Positions 1 to 9,362 of a DNA stretch of 64,000 nt are shown here, piece by piece. The position numbers and the translations under genes are program-made. The stretch is taken from positions 1-64,000 of the forward strand of contig CANTFK010000643.1 in the NCBI GenBank assembly GCA_947646735.1. Reading direction: 5' to 3'. The notes under the pieces are model-generated. The model was not told the origin of the DNA. It did not search any database and was given only the letters and a program-made list of their open reading frames with translations. Origin of the DNA: Peronospora farinosa. Lineage: Eukaryota; Oomycota; Peronosporomycetes; Peronosporales; Peronosporaceae. Every line of letters begins with the position of its first letter. The first letter of the stretch is position 1.

Positions 1-104
1 GCCCCAATTGGGAATGAAGATTCAATCGTAGGGTGCTGCGCGTATAAGGTTGATGTATTGAGTGCATGATCTCGTCTACTGTCCTCGTTTCGGCTTTCGC
101 CTTC

Positions 105-356
105 TTACCAGCCCCAGCCAAAGCCGCGACCCCAGCCAAAACCACCACAACAGCCGCCCCAGCCTCCTCCCCAGCCAAGTCCACCCCAAGGTCCACCGCC
201 CCAGAAATGCTCCTTTTTGTTTTTATCGGGAGTTGTCATCGTACCAGGTACCGCTTCCGCTGATGTAGCCTCCGAACGCAAAACAGGTTGGTCGGCAGCG
301 GAAACGTTGACAATAGCAATCGCAGCAGCAATGGCAAGTACGGAGATCTTCATCAT
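105..356 (-). CDS. Small secreted Gly/Trp-rich protein, array copy 1
   Basis: This encodes 83 residues. Residues 1-20 (MMKISVLAIAAAIAIVNVSA) form a typical signal peptide. A short polar segment follows (about residues 21-49, containing the KNKKEHF stretch), and then a C-terminal tail of about 34 residues made almost only of Gly and Trp with one CC pair and a few F, R, L and P. I chose the MMKIS start because the upstream in-frame Met at 392 would put 12 charged or polar residues ahead of the signal peptide. There is no RXLR or LFLAK motif and no recognised domain. The protein is predicted to be exported from the cell, and the family is unknown to me. The tail resembles WG/GW-rich ligand segments or structural glycine-rich proteins, but this is only a compositional analogy. 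Confidence 0.75.
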   Translation of the reverse strand: MMKISVLAIAAAIAIVNVSAADQPVLRSEATSAEAVPGTMTTPDKNKKEHFWGGGPWGGLGWGGGWGGCCGGFGWGRGFGWGW

Positions 357-1168
357 CTTGACGCTCGGGTGTACTTGTGCTTGTCGAAGCAAGTTGCGTT
401 ATGATGCGGTGGGTATTCGTCTCCTATGTGCTCTGATGTCGGAGATATGAGATCTTTTTTCTCGTAAAGTCGGCAAGAACTTCGCTCGCAATGACGCTTT
501 GCGTTGATTGAAGTGATAGGTAGTCAAAGCGTTTTGTGTCAACCAAAATGTAAGAACGAATCTCATTATTTCGGTGTATATATATCGCATCCGTCTATCA
601 TCTAAAACATCAGGTAAAGCTTTCATCAAAACGTATTTCTATCAAGATGAAACTACTCGACTAGATATCTAAAGGTAATCGTGAATGTAGTTTGGCGCCA
701 GAAGTGGCAAAGATAGCTGAAGGCAGTAAACACCACTCACAACGAATACGCATGATACGAGAACGCTGTTCAACAACCGTATGAGAAGTTAATACGCTGT
801 GATGCATACGGTCCTTGACAATGGGAGTGCTTTCTATCTCGAAACCAGCATGCACTGCTGATACGAATGCGCATTTTGATGATCGCTTCCGAAAGATGCA
901 TGTATCGGATAGCTCCCATCAGTGGACATATTTGCATTCCCAAGTGAGGTATCGAGCATTATAACACAGTTTAAAGTTCAGCAAGACAATTAAAAGATCA
1001 ACTTCAGTTCATTCTTGTCAAAAATGAAATGCTCAATTCGAGTTCACATCTAACCAGACTCTCAGCCCCAATTGGGAATGAAGATTCAATCGTAGGGTGC
1101 TGCGCGTATAAGGTTGATGTATTGAGTGCATGATCTCGTCTACTGTCCTCGTTTCGGCTTTCGCCTTC

Positions 1169-1420
1169 TTACCAGCCCCAGCCAAAGCCGCGACCCCAGC
1201 CAAAACCACCACAACAGCCGCCCCAGCCTCCTCCCCAGCCAAGTCCACCCCAAGGTCCACCGCCCCAGAAATGCTCCTTTTTGTTTTTATCGGGAGTTGT
1301 CATCGTACCAGGTACCGCTTCCGCTGATGTAGCCTCCGAACGCAAAACAGGTTGGTCGGCAGCGGAAACGTTGACAATAGCAATCGCAGCAGCAATGGCA
1401 AGTACGGAGATCTTCATCAT
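1169..1420 (-). CDS. Small secreted Gly/Trp-rich protein, array copy 2
   Basis: This copy encodes the same 83-residue protein as the copy at 105-356: signal peptide, polar linker and Gly/Trp tail. The flanking DNA is also essentially identical over the whole unit, so each copy should carry the same promoter and be expressed in the same way. No change alters the protein relative to copy 1. Confidence 0.75.
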   Translation of the reverse strand: MMKISVLAIAAAIAIVNVSAADQPVLRSEATSAEAVPGTMTTPDKNKKEHFWGGGPWGGLGWGGGWGGCCGGFGWGRGFGWGW

Positions 1421-2233
1421 CTTGACGCTCGGGTGTACTTGTGCTTGTCGAAGCAAGTTGCGTTATGATGCGGTGGGTATTCGTCTCCTATGTGCTCTGA
1501 TGTCGGAGATATGAGATCTTTTTTCTCGTAAAGTCGGCAAGAACTTCGCTCGCAATGACGCTTTGCGTTGATTGAAGTGATAGGTAGTCAAAGCGTTTTG
1601 TGTCAACCAAAATGTAAGAACGAATCTCATTATTTCGGTGATATATATATCGCATCCGTCTATCATCTAAAACATCAGGTAAAGCTTTCATCAAAACGTA
1701 TTTCTATCAAGATGAAACTACTCGACTAGATATCTAAAGGTAATCGTGAATGTAGTTTGGCGCCAGAAGTGGCAAAGATAGCTGAAGGCAGTAAACACCA
1801 CTCACAACGAATACGCATGATACGAGAACGCTGTTCAACAACCGTATGAGAAGTTAATACGCTGTGATGCATACGGTCCTTGACAATGGGAGTGCTTTCT
1901 ATCTCGAAACCAGCATGCACTGCTGATACGAATGCGCATTTTGATGATCGCTTCCGAAAGATGCATGTATCGGATAGCTCCCATCAGTGGCCATATTTGC
2001 ATTCCCAAGTGAGGTATCGAGCATTATAACACAGTTTAAAGTTCAGCAAGACAATTAAAAGATCAACTTCAGTTCATTCTTGTCAAAAATGAAATGCTCA
2101 ATTCGAGTTCACATCTAACCAGACTCTCAGCCCCAATTGGGAATGAAGATTCAATCGTAGGGTGCTGCGCGTATAAGGTTGATGTATTGAGTGCATGATC
2201 TCGTCTACTGTCCTCGTTTCGGCTTTCGCCTTC

Positions 2234-2485
2234 TTACCAGCCCCAGCCAAAGCCGCGACCCCAGCCAAAACCACCACAACAGCCGCCCCAGCCTCCTCCC
2301 CAGCCAAGTCCACCCCAAGGTCCACCGCCCCAGAAATGCTCCTTTTTGTTTTTATCGGGAGTTGTCATCGTACCAGGTACCGCTTCCGCTGATGTAGCCT
2401 CCGAACGCAAAACAGGTTGGTCGGCAGCGGAAACGTTGACAATAGCAATCGCAGCAGCAATGGCAAGTACGGAGATCTTCATCAT
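2234..2485 (-). CDS. Small secreted Gly/Trp-rich protein, array copy 3
   Basis: This is the third copy and its 83-residue protein is unchanged. Its flank carries the cgatcaag variant near 2769, shared with copies 4 and 5 and absent from copies 1 and 2. That groups it with the downstream copies. Confidence 0.75.
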   Translation of the reverse strand: MMKISVLAIAAAIAIVNVSAADQPVLRSEATSAEAVPGTMTTPDKNKKEHFWGGGPWGGLGWGGGWGGCCGGFGWGRGFGWGW

Positions 2486-3298
2486 CTTGACGCTCGGGTG
2501 TACTTGTGCTTGTCGAAGCAAGTTGCGTTATGATGCGGTGGGTATTCGTCTCCTATGTGCTCTGATGTCGGAGATATGAGATCTTTTTTCTCGTAAAGTC
2601 GGCAAGAACTTCGCTCGCAATGACGCTTTGCGTTGATTGAAGTGATAGGTAGTCAAAGCGTTTTGTGTCAACCAAAATGTAAGAACGAATCTCATTATTT
2701 CGGTGATATATATATCGCATCCGTCTATCATCTAAAACATCAGGTAAAGCTTTCATCAAAACGTATTTCGATCAAGATGAAACTACTCGACTAGATATCT
2801 AAAGGTAATCGTGAATGTAGTTTGGCGCCAGAAGTGGCAAAGATAGCTGAAGGCAGTAAACACCACTCACAACGAATACGCATGATACGAGAACGCTGTT
2901 CAACAACCGTATGAGAAGTTAATACGCTGTGATGCATACGGTCCTTGACAATGGGAGTGCTTTCTATCTCGAAACCAGCATGCACTGCTGATACGAATGC
3001 GCATTTTGATGATCGCTTCCGAAAGATGCATGTATCGGATAGCTCCCATCAGTGGCCATATTTGCATTCCCAAGTGAGGTATCGAGCATTATAACACAGT
3101 TTAAAGTTCAGCAAGACAATTAAAAGATCAACTTCAGTTCATTCTTGTCAAAAATGAAATGCTCAATTCGAGTTCACATCTAACCAGACTCTCAGCCCCA
3201 ATTGGGAATGAAGATTCAATCGTAGGGTGCTGCGCGTATAAGGTTGATGTATTGAGTGCATGATCTCGTCTACTGTCCTCGTTTCGGCTTTCGCCTTC

Positions 3299-3550
3299 TT
3301 ACCAGCCCCAGCCAAAGCCGCGACCCCAGCCAAAACCACCACAACAGCCGCCCCAGCCTCCTCCCCAGCCAAGTCCACCCCAAGGTCCACCGCCCCAGAA
3401 ATGCTCCTTTTTGTTTTTATCGGGAGTTGTCATCGTACCAGGTACCGCTTCCGCTGATGTAGCCTCCGAACGCAAAACAGGTTGGTCGGCAGCGGAAACG
3501 TTGACAATAGCAATCGCAGCAGCAATGGCAAGTACGGAGATCTTCATCAT
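3299..3550 (-). CDS. Small secreted Gly/Trp-rich protein, array copy 4
   Basis: This is the fourth copy and its 83-residue protein is unchanged. Its flank shares two extra substitutions (near 3869 and 3983) only with copy 5. Copies 4 and 5 are therefore probably the most recent pair on this side of the array. Confidence 0.75.
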   Translation of the reverse strand: MMKISVLAIAAAIAIVNVSAADQPVLRSEATSAEAVPGTMTTPDKNKKEHFWGGGPWGGLGWGGGWGGCCGGFGWGRGFGWGW

Positions 3551-4363
3551 CTTGACGCTCGGGTGTACTTGTGCTTGTCGAAGCAAGTTGCGTTATGATG
3601 CGGTGGGTATTCGTCTCCTATGTGCTCTGATGTCGGAGATATGAGATCTTTTTTCTCGTAAAGTCGGCAAGAACTTCGCTCGCAATGACGCTTTGCGTTG
3701 ATTGAAGTGATAGGTAGTCAAAGCGTTTTGTGTCAACCAAAATGTAAGAACGAATCTCATTATTTCGGTGATATATATATCGCATCCGTCTATCATCTAA
3801 AACATCAGGTAAAGCTTTCATCAAAACGTATTTCGATCAAGATGAAACTACTCGACTAGATATCTAAAGATAATCGTGAATGTAGTTTGGCGCCAGAAGT
3901 GGCAAAGATAGCTGAAGGCAGTAAACACCACTCACAACGAATACGCATGATACGAGAACGCTGTTCAACAACCGTATGAGAAATTAATACGCTGTGATGC
4001 ATACGGTCCTTGACAATGGGAGTGCTTTCTATCTCGAAACCAGCATGCACTGCTGATACGAATGCGCATTTTGATGATCGCTTCCGAAAGATGCATGTAT
4101 CGGATAGCTCCCATCAGTGGCCATATTTGCATTCCCAAGTGAGGTATCGAGCATTATAACACAGTTTAAAGTTCAGCAAGACAATTAAAAGATCAACTTC
4201 AGTTCATTCTTGTCAAAAATGAAATGCTCAATTCGAGTTCACATCTAACCAGACTCTCAGCCCCAATTGGGAATGAAGATTCAATCGTAGGGTGCTGCGC
4301 GTATAAGGTTGATGTATTGAGTGCATGATCTCGTCTACTGTCCTCGTTTCGGCTTTCGCCTTC

Positions 4364-4615
4364 TTACCAGCCCCAGCCAAAGCCGCGACCCCAGCCAAAA
4401 CCACCACAACAGCCGCCCCAGCCTCCTCCCCAGCCAAGTCCACCCCAAGGTCCACCGCCCCAGAAATGCTCCTTTTTGTTTTTATCGGGAGTTGTCATCG
4501 TACCAGGTACCGCTTCCGCTGATGTAGCCTCCGAACGCAAAACAGGTTGGTCGGCAGCGGAAACATTGACAATAGCAATCGCAGCAGCAATGGCAAGTAC
4601 GGAGATCTTCATCAT
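4364..4615 (-). CDS. Small secreted Gly/Trp-rich protein, array copy 5
   Basis: This is the last copy. It has one private substitution in the signal-peptide region near 4565, a synonymous AAC to AAT (Asn) change, so the 83-residue protein is identical to the others. Its upstream side is shortened because the repeat ends at 5088. It keeps about 470 bases of the shared upstream flank, so its promoter may still be complete. Confidence 0.75.
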   Translation of the reverse strand: MMKISVLAIAAAIAIVNVSAADQPVLRSEATSAEAVPGTMTTPDKNKKEHFWGGGPWGGLGWGGGWGGCCGGFGWGRGFGWGW

Positions 4616-5368
4616 CTTGACGCTCGGGTGTACTTGTGCTTGTCGAAGCAAGTTGCGTTATGATGCGGTGGGTATTCGTCTCCTATGTGCTCTGATGTCG
4701 GAGATATGAGATCTTTTTTCTCGTAAAGTCGGCAAGAACTTCGCTCGCAATGACGCTTTGCGTTGATTGAAGTGATAGGTAGTCAAAGCGTTTTGTGTCA
4801 ACCAAAATGTAAGAACGAATCTCATTATTTCGGTGATATATATATCGCATCCGTCTATCATCTAAAACATCAGGTAAAGCTTTCATCAAAACGTATTTCG
4901 ATCAAGATGAAACTACTCGACTAGATATCTAAAGATAATCGTGAATGTAGTTTGGCGCCAGAAGTGGCAAAGATAGCTGAAGGCAGTAAACACCACTCAC
5001 AACGAATACGCATGATACGAGAACGCTGTTCAACAACCGTATGAGAAATTAATACGCTGTGATGCATACGGTCCTTGACAATGGGAGTATATCTTGGCCT
5101 AGCAACGAAAATGTTCCACGACATCATCGTCAACCGGCAGACGGCACTGCACAGCTCTTGTTTCAGGCAAAAGACATCTTTGGGGTACTAGAATAGCTGC
5201 GGACTTTACAGAAATATTGTCAACCGTAACAGTAAATCGACATTCTGTCACAAACAAGTTATGCCATCGAGAAATAAGGACAAGTTAACTTCAACTAGAG
5301 CCCTTTCATTAGACGACTAATCGTACAGGGCTCAATTGCTCGATATTATTAGTATATAGATTATAAAC

Positions 5369-6388
5369 TTAGTCGTTCCTCTGGAAACCAGCGGCGAACT
5401 CGTTAAACGCACGAAGAAAGCGGTTGTCCGCCCAATTGACCTTGGCACCATTGGCCAAATGTGTCGGAGCATCTTCAATATTACGAAGCGCGCGGTTCTG
5501 ACATCCGTCGTTGCTCTCACTGGCATTTTTGGATGTCGTACTGGCAGGAATCACGGCGTCTTGCACCTGAGTCTGCGACTGCGACTGCGGCTGCGATTGC
5601 GTCTGCGACTGTGACTGCGGCTGCGACTGCGACTGCGACTGCGACTGCGACTGCGATTGCGTCTGCGACTGCGACTGCGGCTGCGTCTCCGTCTGCGTCT
5701 CCATCTGCGTGCTAGCGGGAGTCACGGGGCCTGGCACCTCTGTCTTTATGTCAGCTGGCTTCACTGTACCTTGCACCTCCGTCTGCGTCTGCATCCCCGA
5801 GTTGTTCATAATAGGCACGCACTGCTTGTAGACCTGCCACTTGATCTCGTGAAGCGCCAGCCAGTAGAATCGCAAGATGCAATTACCTGAGCACTTGAAA
5901 AAGTCAACCTTCACATTGGCTGGATATCCGGAGCCATAGGCCGCGACACAATCATCCTGGTGGTCGACCATAATGTCATCAATCCAGACTTCACACGGGC
6001 CATGGTGCGAGTCAATAAATCCTTTTTGTTCCTCGTCGTTTTGCCACTTCATGACAGTAAGACCAGATACATCAACTGGTGAAGTGTCCGTCCGAGTGTT
6101 GGCACAGTCCGAGACTTGCTGGTCGAGCATGTCTCGCAGTGACTTATAGCCCGTATTGACGAATGCAGAGGTAAAGGTGGCAACGTTTGCTTCTGGACTG
6201 TCATCCCACTTAAGGCCCCCAAAGGCGCTATTGACGTCGGCTGTAATGGTCTTGACGTATTTGGTTAAGATGGACTCGTCAACAAATTTAGCAAGTGGAT
6301 TGGAAACGTATCCATGTGCGTCGACGGTATTAAAGGCAAATGCAGCCATGGCCACAGTTGTGCAAGCGGCGGAGAAAGCTCGTTGCAT
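5369..6388 (-). CDS. Secreted AA17-type lytic polysaccharide monooxygenase (copper, pectin-active family)
   Basis: This encodes 339 residues. Residues 1-24 are a signal peptide ending TVDA. The mature protein starts with His25 (HGYVSNP), as a copper histidine brace requires. A second His is available in the DSHHGPC motif (residues 127-132). Six cysteines (95, 132, 147, 166, 170, 190) fit three disulfides. The catalytic module is followed by a linker of Gln/Ser/Thr dipeptides and a short C-terminal segment. AA17 enzymes are known from oomycetes as oxidative pectin cleavers used during plant infection; I assign the family from motifs and architecture. I used the Met at 6388 rather than the in-frame Met at 6514. 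It starts the signal peptide, and an oomycete initiator-like element sits 42-54 bases upstream of it. The gene is divergent from its near-identical twin at 8239. Confidence 0.85.
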   Translation of the reverse strand: MQRAFSAACTTVAMAAFAFNTVDAHGYVSNPLAKFVDESILTKYVKTITADVNSAFGGLKWDDSPEANVATFTSAFVNTGYKSLRDMLDQQVSDCANTRTDTSPVDVSGLTVMKWQNDEEQKGFIDSHHGPCEVWIDDIMVDHQDDCVAAYGSGYPANVKVDFFKCSGNCILRFYWLALHEIKWQVYKQCVPIMNNSGMQTQTEVQGTVKPADIKTEVPGPVTPASTQMETQTETQPQSQSQTQSQSQSQSQSQSQPQSQSQTQSQPQSQSQTQVQDAVIPASTTSKNASESNDGCQNRALRNIEDAPTHLANGAKVNWADNRFLRAFNEFAAGFQRND

Positions 6389-6429
6389 TGTTGCGATGTG
6401 GAAAATGTAGCTCTGGATAAATCGATGGC

Positions 6430-6442
6430 AAATTGAGTAATG
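6430..6442 (-). promoter_or_regulatory. Oomycete core promoter (Inr + flanking element) of left AA17 gene
   Basis: On the minus strand this reads CATTACTCAATTT, close to the oomycete consensus TCATTYYNCAWTTT. It ends about 42 bases before the ATG at 6388. The identical element is present in the other arm. Confidence 0.6.
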
Positions 6443-6981
6443 GTTGAGATCTACGATCTCACTAGTTTGGCTTCGCAGTGATAAGAAACAGCGTGCTATT
6501 GTCCTTTGATTCATACGTCAAGTCTTAGTACCACATGTAAATTTATTTGGTGGTGTTGAACGACGCACGATCAAACATTTCGCTAGGAGTCAAGCAAACT
6601 CAACCTATGGGGTAAGTTCCACGCCAATCGGAAGAGATGAGGGGCCAGAACACGAGGCTCAAGGTTTAACATCCTCAACAGTTTTACGGGTTCGTCAGTC
6701 AGGATAGATGGGACAATTCAGTAACTTTTTTTGATGGCTGATCGTCGGAACGACGACTAAGAAAGATACTTGCTACATGTAATGCAACAGCTGCAAAAGA
6801 GCGTGGGGCCAGAACACGAGGCTCCTGAATGATTGCAAGGAACATGCTGATCGCCGGGAGGCGTCAACGTAGGTGACTAAGAAATGTAGTCTCACATGTG
6901 ATGTAACAGCTGAAAAAGCTATTTTGGTTGCGTCTGACCAGTAGAGGGCGTACCTGCTTGTGAGTGAAGCCTCACGTATTG

Positions 6982-7645
6982 TAACGTAGGAGAAAAGAAC
7001 ACAGAATCAACACATGCAAGTAACAGATGTTTGATCGCTCTAGAGATACGAGAAAGTATGGGCAAAAAGAGGTTGTATTTGGCCCACTCGCTAGTATGTT
7101 ATCGGCATAATGGAAATATCTTTGGCCCAAGATACTGCAATTATAGTCCAACCATTGCACGCTGGTTGCTGCAGACGTCAACCATAGCATCTAATACTAT
7201 TCGCACACGTGCCACCGACGACGGACATTAACAAGCAAGGCAAGGAGTACACTTGGTCGAGTTGCACATGAATTGTTCGTTCAGTGGATAGTAAATGTAC
7301 CAAAGTTGCACAAGAACTTTGTCACTTTTGGCATAAATCATAGCCTTTATGATCGGCTTGCAATTCGACTTAGCAAGAGTGTAAGGTCAGAGCACCTCAT
7401 GCAAGCGAACCTTTACAATAGCTTTGATCGAAAACCGCACTTGAAGGTAAAATTTCGTAGCAGACTCGAGTAAGATGGCTATTCGTCTTCAGCCAGAGGT
7501 ATGGCTGAAGACTCCGAGACATTGATAATGCACGTATAAGAGTTATAAAAATTGTATCACTTGTAGAAATGAAGCTGCAATTTACAATAAAAGTTTCCGT
7601 AGATGAAACTGCTCGAGGTGTTCGATTGTATTGTTACTACGAAGT
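6982..7645. other. Unique spacer between the AA17 inverted-repeat arms
   Basis: These 664 bases separate the arms. Only short overlapping open frames occur (up to 83 codons) and none resembles a protein, so I support no gene. It contains a perfect 11-base hairpin at 7485-7512 with a 6-base loop. Its flanks are the upstream regions of both divergent genes, so any shared regulation of the pair could reside here. Confidence 0.6.
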
Positions 7646-8184
7646 CAATACGTGAGGCTTCACTCACAAGCAGGTACGCCCTCTACTGGTCAGACGCAAC
7701 CAAAATAGCTTTTTCAGCTGTTACATCACATGTGAGACTACATTTCTTAGTCACCTACGTTGACGCCTCCCGGCGATCAGCATGTTCCTTGCAATCATTC
7801 AGGAGCCTCGTGTTCTGGCCCCACGCTCTTTTGCAGCTGTTGCATTACATGTAGCAAGTATCTTTCTTAGTCGTCGTTCCGACGATCAGCCATCAAAAAA
7901 AGTTACTGAATTGTCCCATCTATCCTGACTGACGAACCCGTAAAACTGTTGAGGATGTTAAACCTTGAGCCTCGTGTTCTGGCCCCTCATCTCTTCCGAT
8001 TGGCGTGGAACTTACCCCATAGGTTGAGTTTGCTTGACTCCTAGCGAAATGTTTGATCGTGCGTCGTTCAACACCACCAAATAAATTTACATGTGGTACT
8101 AAGACTTGACGTATGAATCAAAGGACAATAGCACGCTGTTTCTTATCACTGCGAAGCCAAACTAGTGAGATCGTAGATCTCAAC

Positions 8185-8197
8185 CATTACTCAATTT
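8185..8197 (+). promoter_or_regulatory. Oomycete core promoter (Inr + flanking element) of right AA17 gene
   Basis: CATTACTCAATTT matches the initiator plus flanking-region consensus of oomycete promoters. It ends 42 bases before the ATG at 8239. It lies inside the long frame that begins at 8113, which argues that transcription starts after 8113 and supports 8239 as the real start codon. Confidence 0.6.
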
Positions 8198-8238
8198 GCC
8201 ATCGATTTATCCAGAGCTACATTTTCCACATCGCAACA

Positions 8239-9252
8239 ATGCAACGAGCTTTCTCCGCCGCTTGCACAACTGTGGCCATGGCTGCATTTGCCTTTAATAC
8301 CGTCGACGCACATGGATACGTTTCCAATCCACTTGCTAAATTTGTTGACGAGTCCATCTTAACCAAATACGTCAAGACCATTACAGCCGACGTCAATAGC
8401 GCCTTTGGGGGCCTTAAGTGGGATGACAGTCCAGAAGCAAACGTTGCCACCTTTACCTCTGCATTCGTCAATACGGGCTATAAGTCACTGCGAGACATGC
8501 TCGACCAGCAAGTCTCGGACTGTGCCAACACTCGGACGGACACTTCACCAGTTGATGTATCTGGTCTTACTGTCATGAAGTGGCAAAACGACGAGGAACA
8601 AAAAGGATTTATTGACTCGCACCATGGCCCGTGTGAAGTCTGGATTGATGACATTATGGTCGACCACCAGGATGATTGTGTCGCGGCCTATGGCTCCGGA
8701 TATCCAGCCAATGTGAAGGTTGACTTTTTCAAGTGCTCAGGTAATTGCATCTTGCGATTCTACTGGCTGGCGCTTCACGAGATCAAGTGGCAGGTCTACA
8801 AGCAGTGCGTGCCTATTATGAACAACTCGGGGATGCAGACGCAGACGGAGGTGCAAGGTACAGTGAAGCCAGCTGACATAAAGACAGAGGTGCCAGGCCC
8901 CGTGACTCCCGCTAGCACGCAGATGGAGACGCAGACGGAGACGCAGCCGCAGTCGCAGTCGCAGACGCAATCGCAGTCGCAGTCGCAGCCGCAGTCACAG
9001 TCGCAGACGCAATCGCAGCCGCAGTCGCAGCCGCAGTCGCAGTCGCAGACTCAGGTGCAAGACGCCGTGATTCCTGCCAGTACGACATCCAAAAATGCCA
9101 GTGAGAGCAACGACGGATGTCAGAACCGCGCGCTTCGTAATATTGAAGATGCTCCGACACATTTGGCCAATGGTGCCAAGGTCAATTGGGCGGACAACCG
9201 CTTTCTTCGTGCGTTTAACGAGTTCGCCGCTGGTTTCCAGAGGAACGACTAA
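8239..9252 (+). CDS. Secreted AA17-type lytic polysaccharide monooxygenase (twin copy)
   Basis: This encodes 337 residues. The catalytic part is identical to the twin at 5369-6388, with the same 24-residue signal peptide, His25 as mature N-terminus, HHGPC motif and six cysteines. The only protein differences I see are in the Gln/Ser/Thr linker. This copy is two residues shorter and has one extra Pro-containing unit, which fits codon-repeat slippage. The C-terminal part after the linker (about 50 residues, one Cys) is the same in both. The product is predicted to be exported and to act on plant cell-wall pectin. The divergent arrangement places both promoters within about 2 kb. Confidence 0.85.
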   Translation: MQRAFSAACTTVAMAAFAFNTVDAHGYVSNPLAKFVDESILTKYVKTITADVNSAFGGLKWDDSPEANVATFTSAFVNTGYKSLRDMLDQQVSDCANTRTDTSPVDVSGLTVMKWQNDEEQKGFIDSHHGPCEVWIDDIMVDHQDDCVAAYGSGYPANVKVDFFKCSGNCILRFYWLALHEIKWQVYKQCVPIMNNSGMQTQTEVQGTVKPADIKTEVPGPVTPASTQMETQTETQPQSQSQTQSQSQSQPQSQSQTQSQPQSQPQSQSQTQVQDAVIPASTTSKNASESNDGCQNRALRNIEDAPTHLANGAKVNWADNRFLRAFNEFAAGFQRND

Positions 9253-9362
9253 GTTTATAATCTATATACTAATAATATCGAGCAATTGAGCCCTGTACGA
9301 TTAGTCGTCTAATGAAAGGGCTCTAGTTGAAGTTAACTTGTCCTTATTTCTCGATGACATAA

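Larger units (their letters stand above)
1..5088. repeat. Tandem array of a 1064/1065-base gene-bearing unit, about 4.8 copies
   Basis: The same unit recurs head to tail with equivalent positions at 105, 1169, 2234, 3299 and 4364. The first spacing is 1064 and the rest 1065; the difference is one base in an AT microsatellite near 571. The window opens at the phase of position 1065, so the array very likely continues upstream. The fifth copy stops abruptly at 5088, after which the sequence is unrelated. Copies differ by only a few substitutions: copies 1-2 have ttCTatc where copies 3-5 have ttCGatc, and copies 4-5 share two further changes (near 3869 and 3983). This indicates recent stepwise amplification. 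Each unit holds one minus-strand secreted-protein gene and about 800 bases of non-coding flank. Confidence 0.97.
5259..6981. repeat. Left arm of 1.72-kb inverted repeat carrying an AA17 gene
   Basis: The reverse complement of this segment matches 7646-9362 almost base for base. The outer limit is the ttatgccatcg / cgatgacataa junction and the inner limit is the cctcacgtattg / caatacgtgagg junction. The arms are 1723 and 1717 bases. The 6-base difference lies in the Gln/Ser/Thr codon repeats of the gene. Each arm contains the complete gene plus about 590 bases of upstream sequence. Confidence 0.95.
7646..9362. repeat. Right arm of 1.72-kb inverted repeat carrying an AA17 gene
   Basis: This is the reverse-complement partner of 5259-6981. 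Beyond 9362 the similarity stops within a few bases (cataac, then unrelated sequence). Near-identity over coding and non-coding parts alike indicates a very recent duplication or continuing gene conversion. Confidence 0.95.

Noticed and set aside
105..356. RXLR/EER effector assignment for the Gly/Trp-rich protein
   Set aside because: VLRSEA near the cleavage site is not an RXLR motif, and there is no EER or WY domain.
217..450. Plus-strand frames across each tandem unit, and the minus 75-codon Ala/Val-rich frame
   Set aside because: They overlap the signal-peptide gene in other frames and have no signal or family features; they are shadows.
1..5088. Regular repeats as a possible CRISPR-like or satellite array
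   Set aside because: Units are over 1 kb, uniform throughout, contain a gene and have no spacer-like variation. This is a gene-bearing tandem duplication in a eukaryote.
5461..5890. Arg/Leu-repeat frames opposite the AA17 genes
   Set aside because: They are antisense readings of the Gln/Ser/Thr codon repeat.
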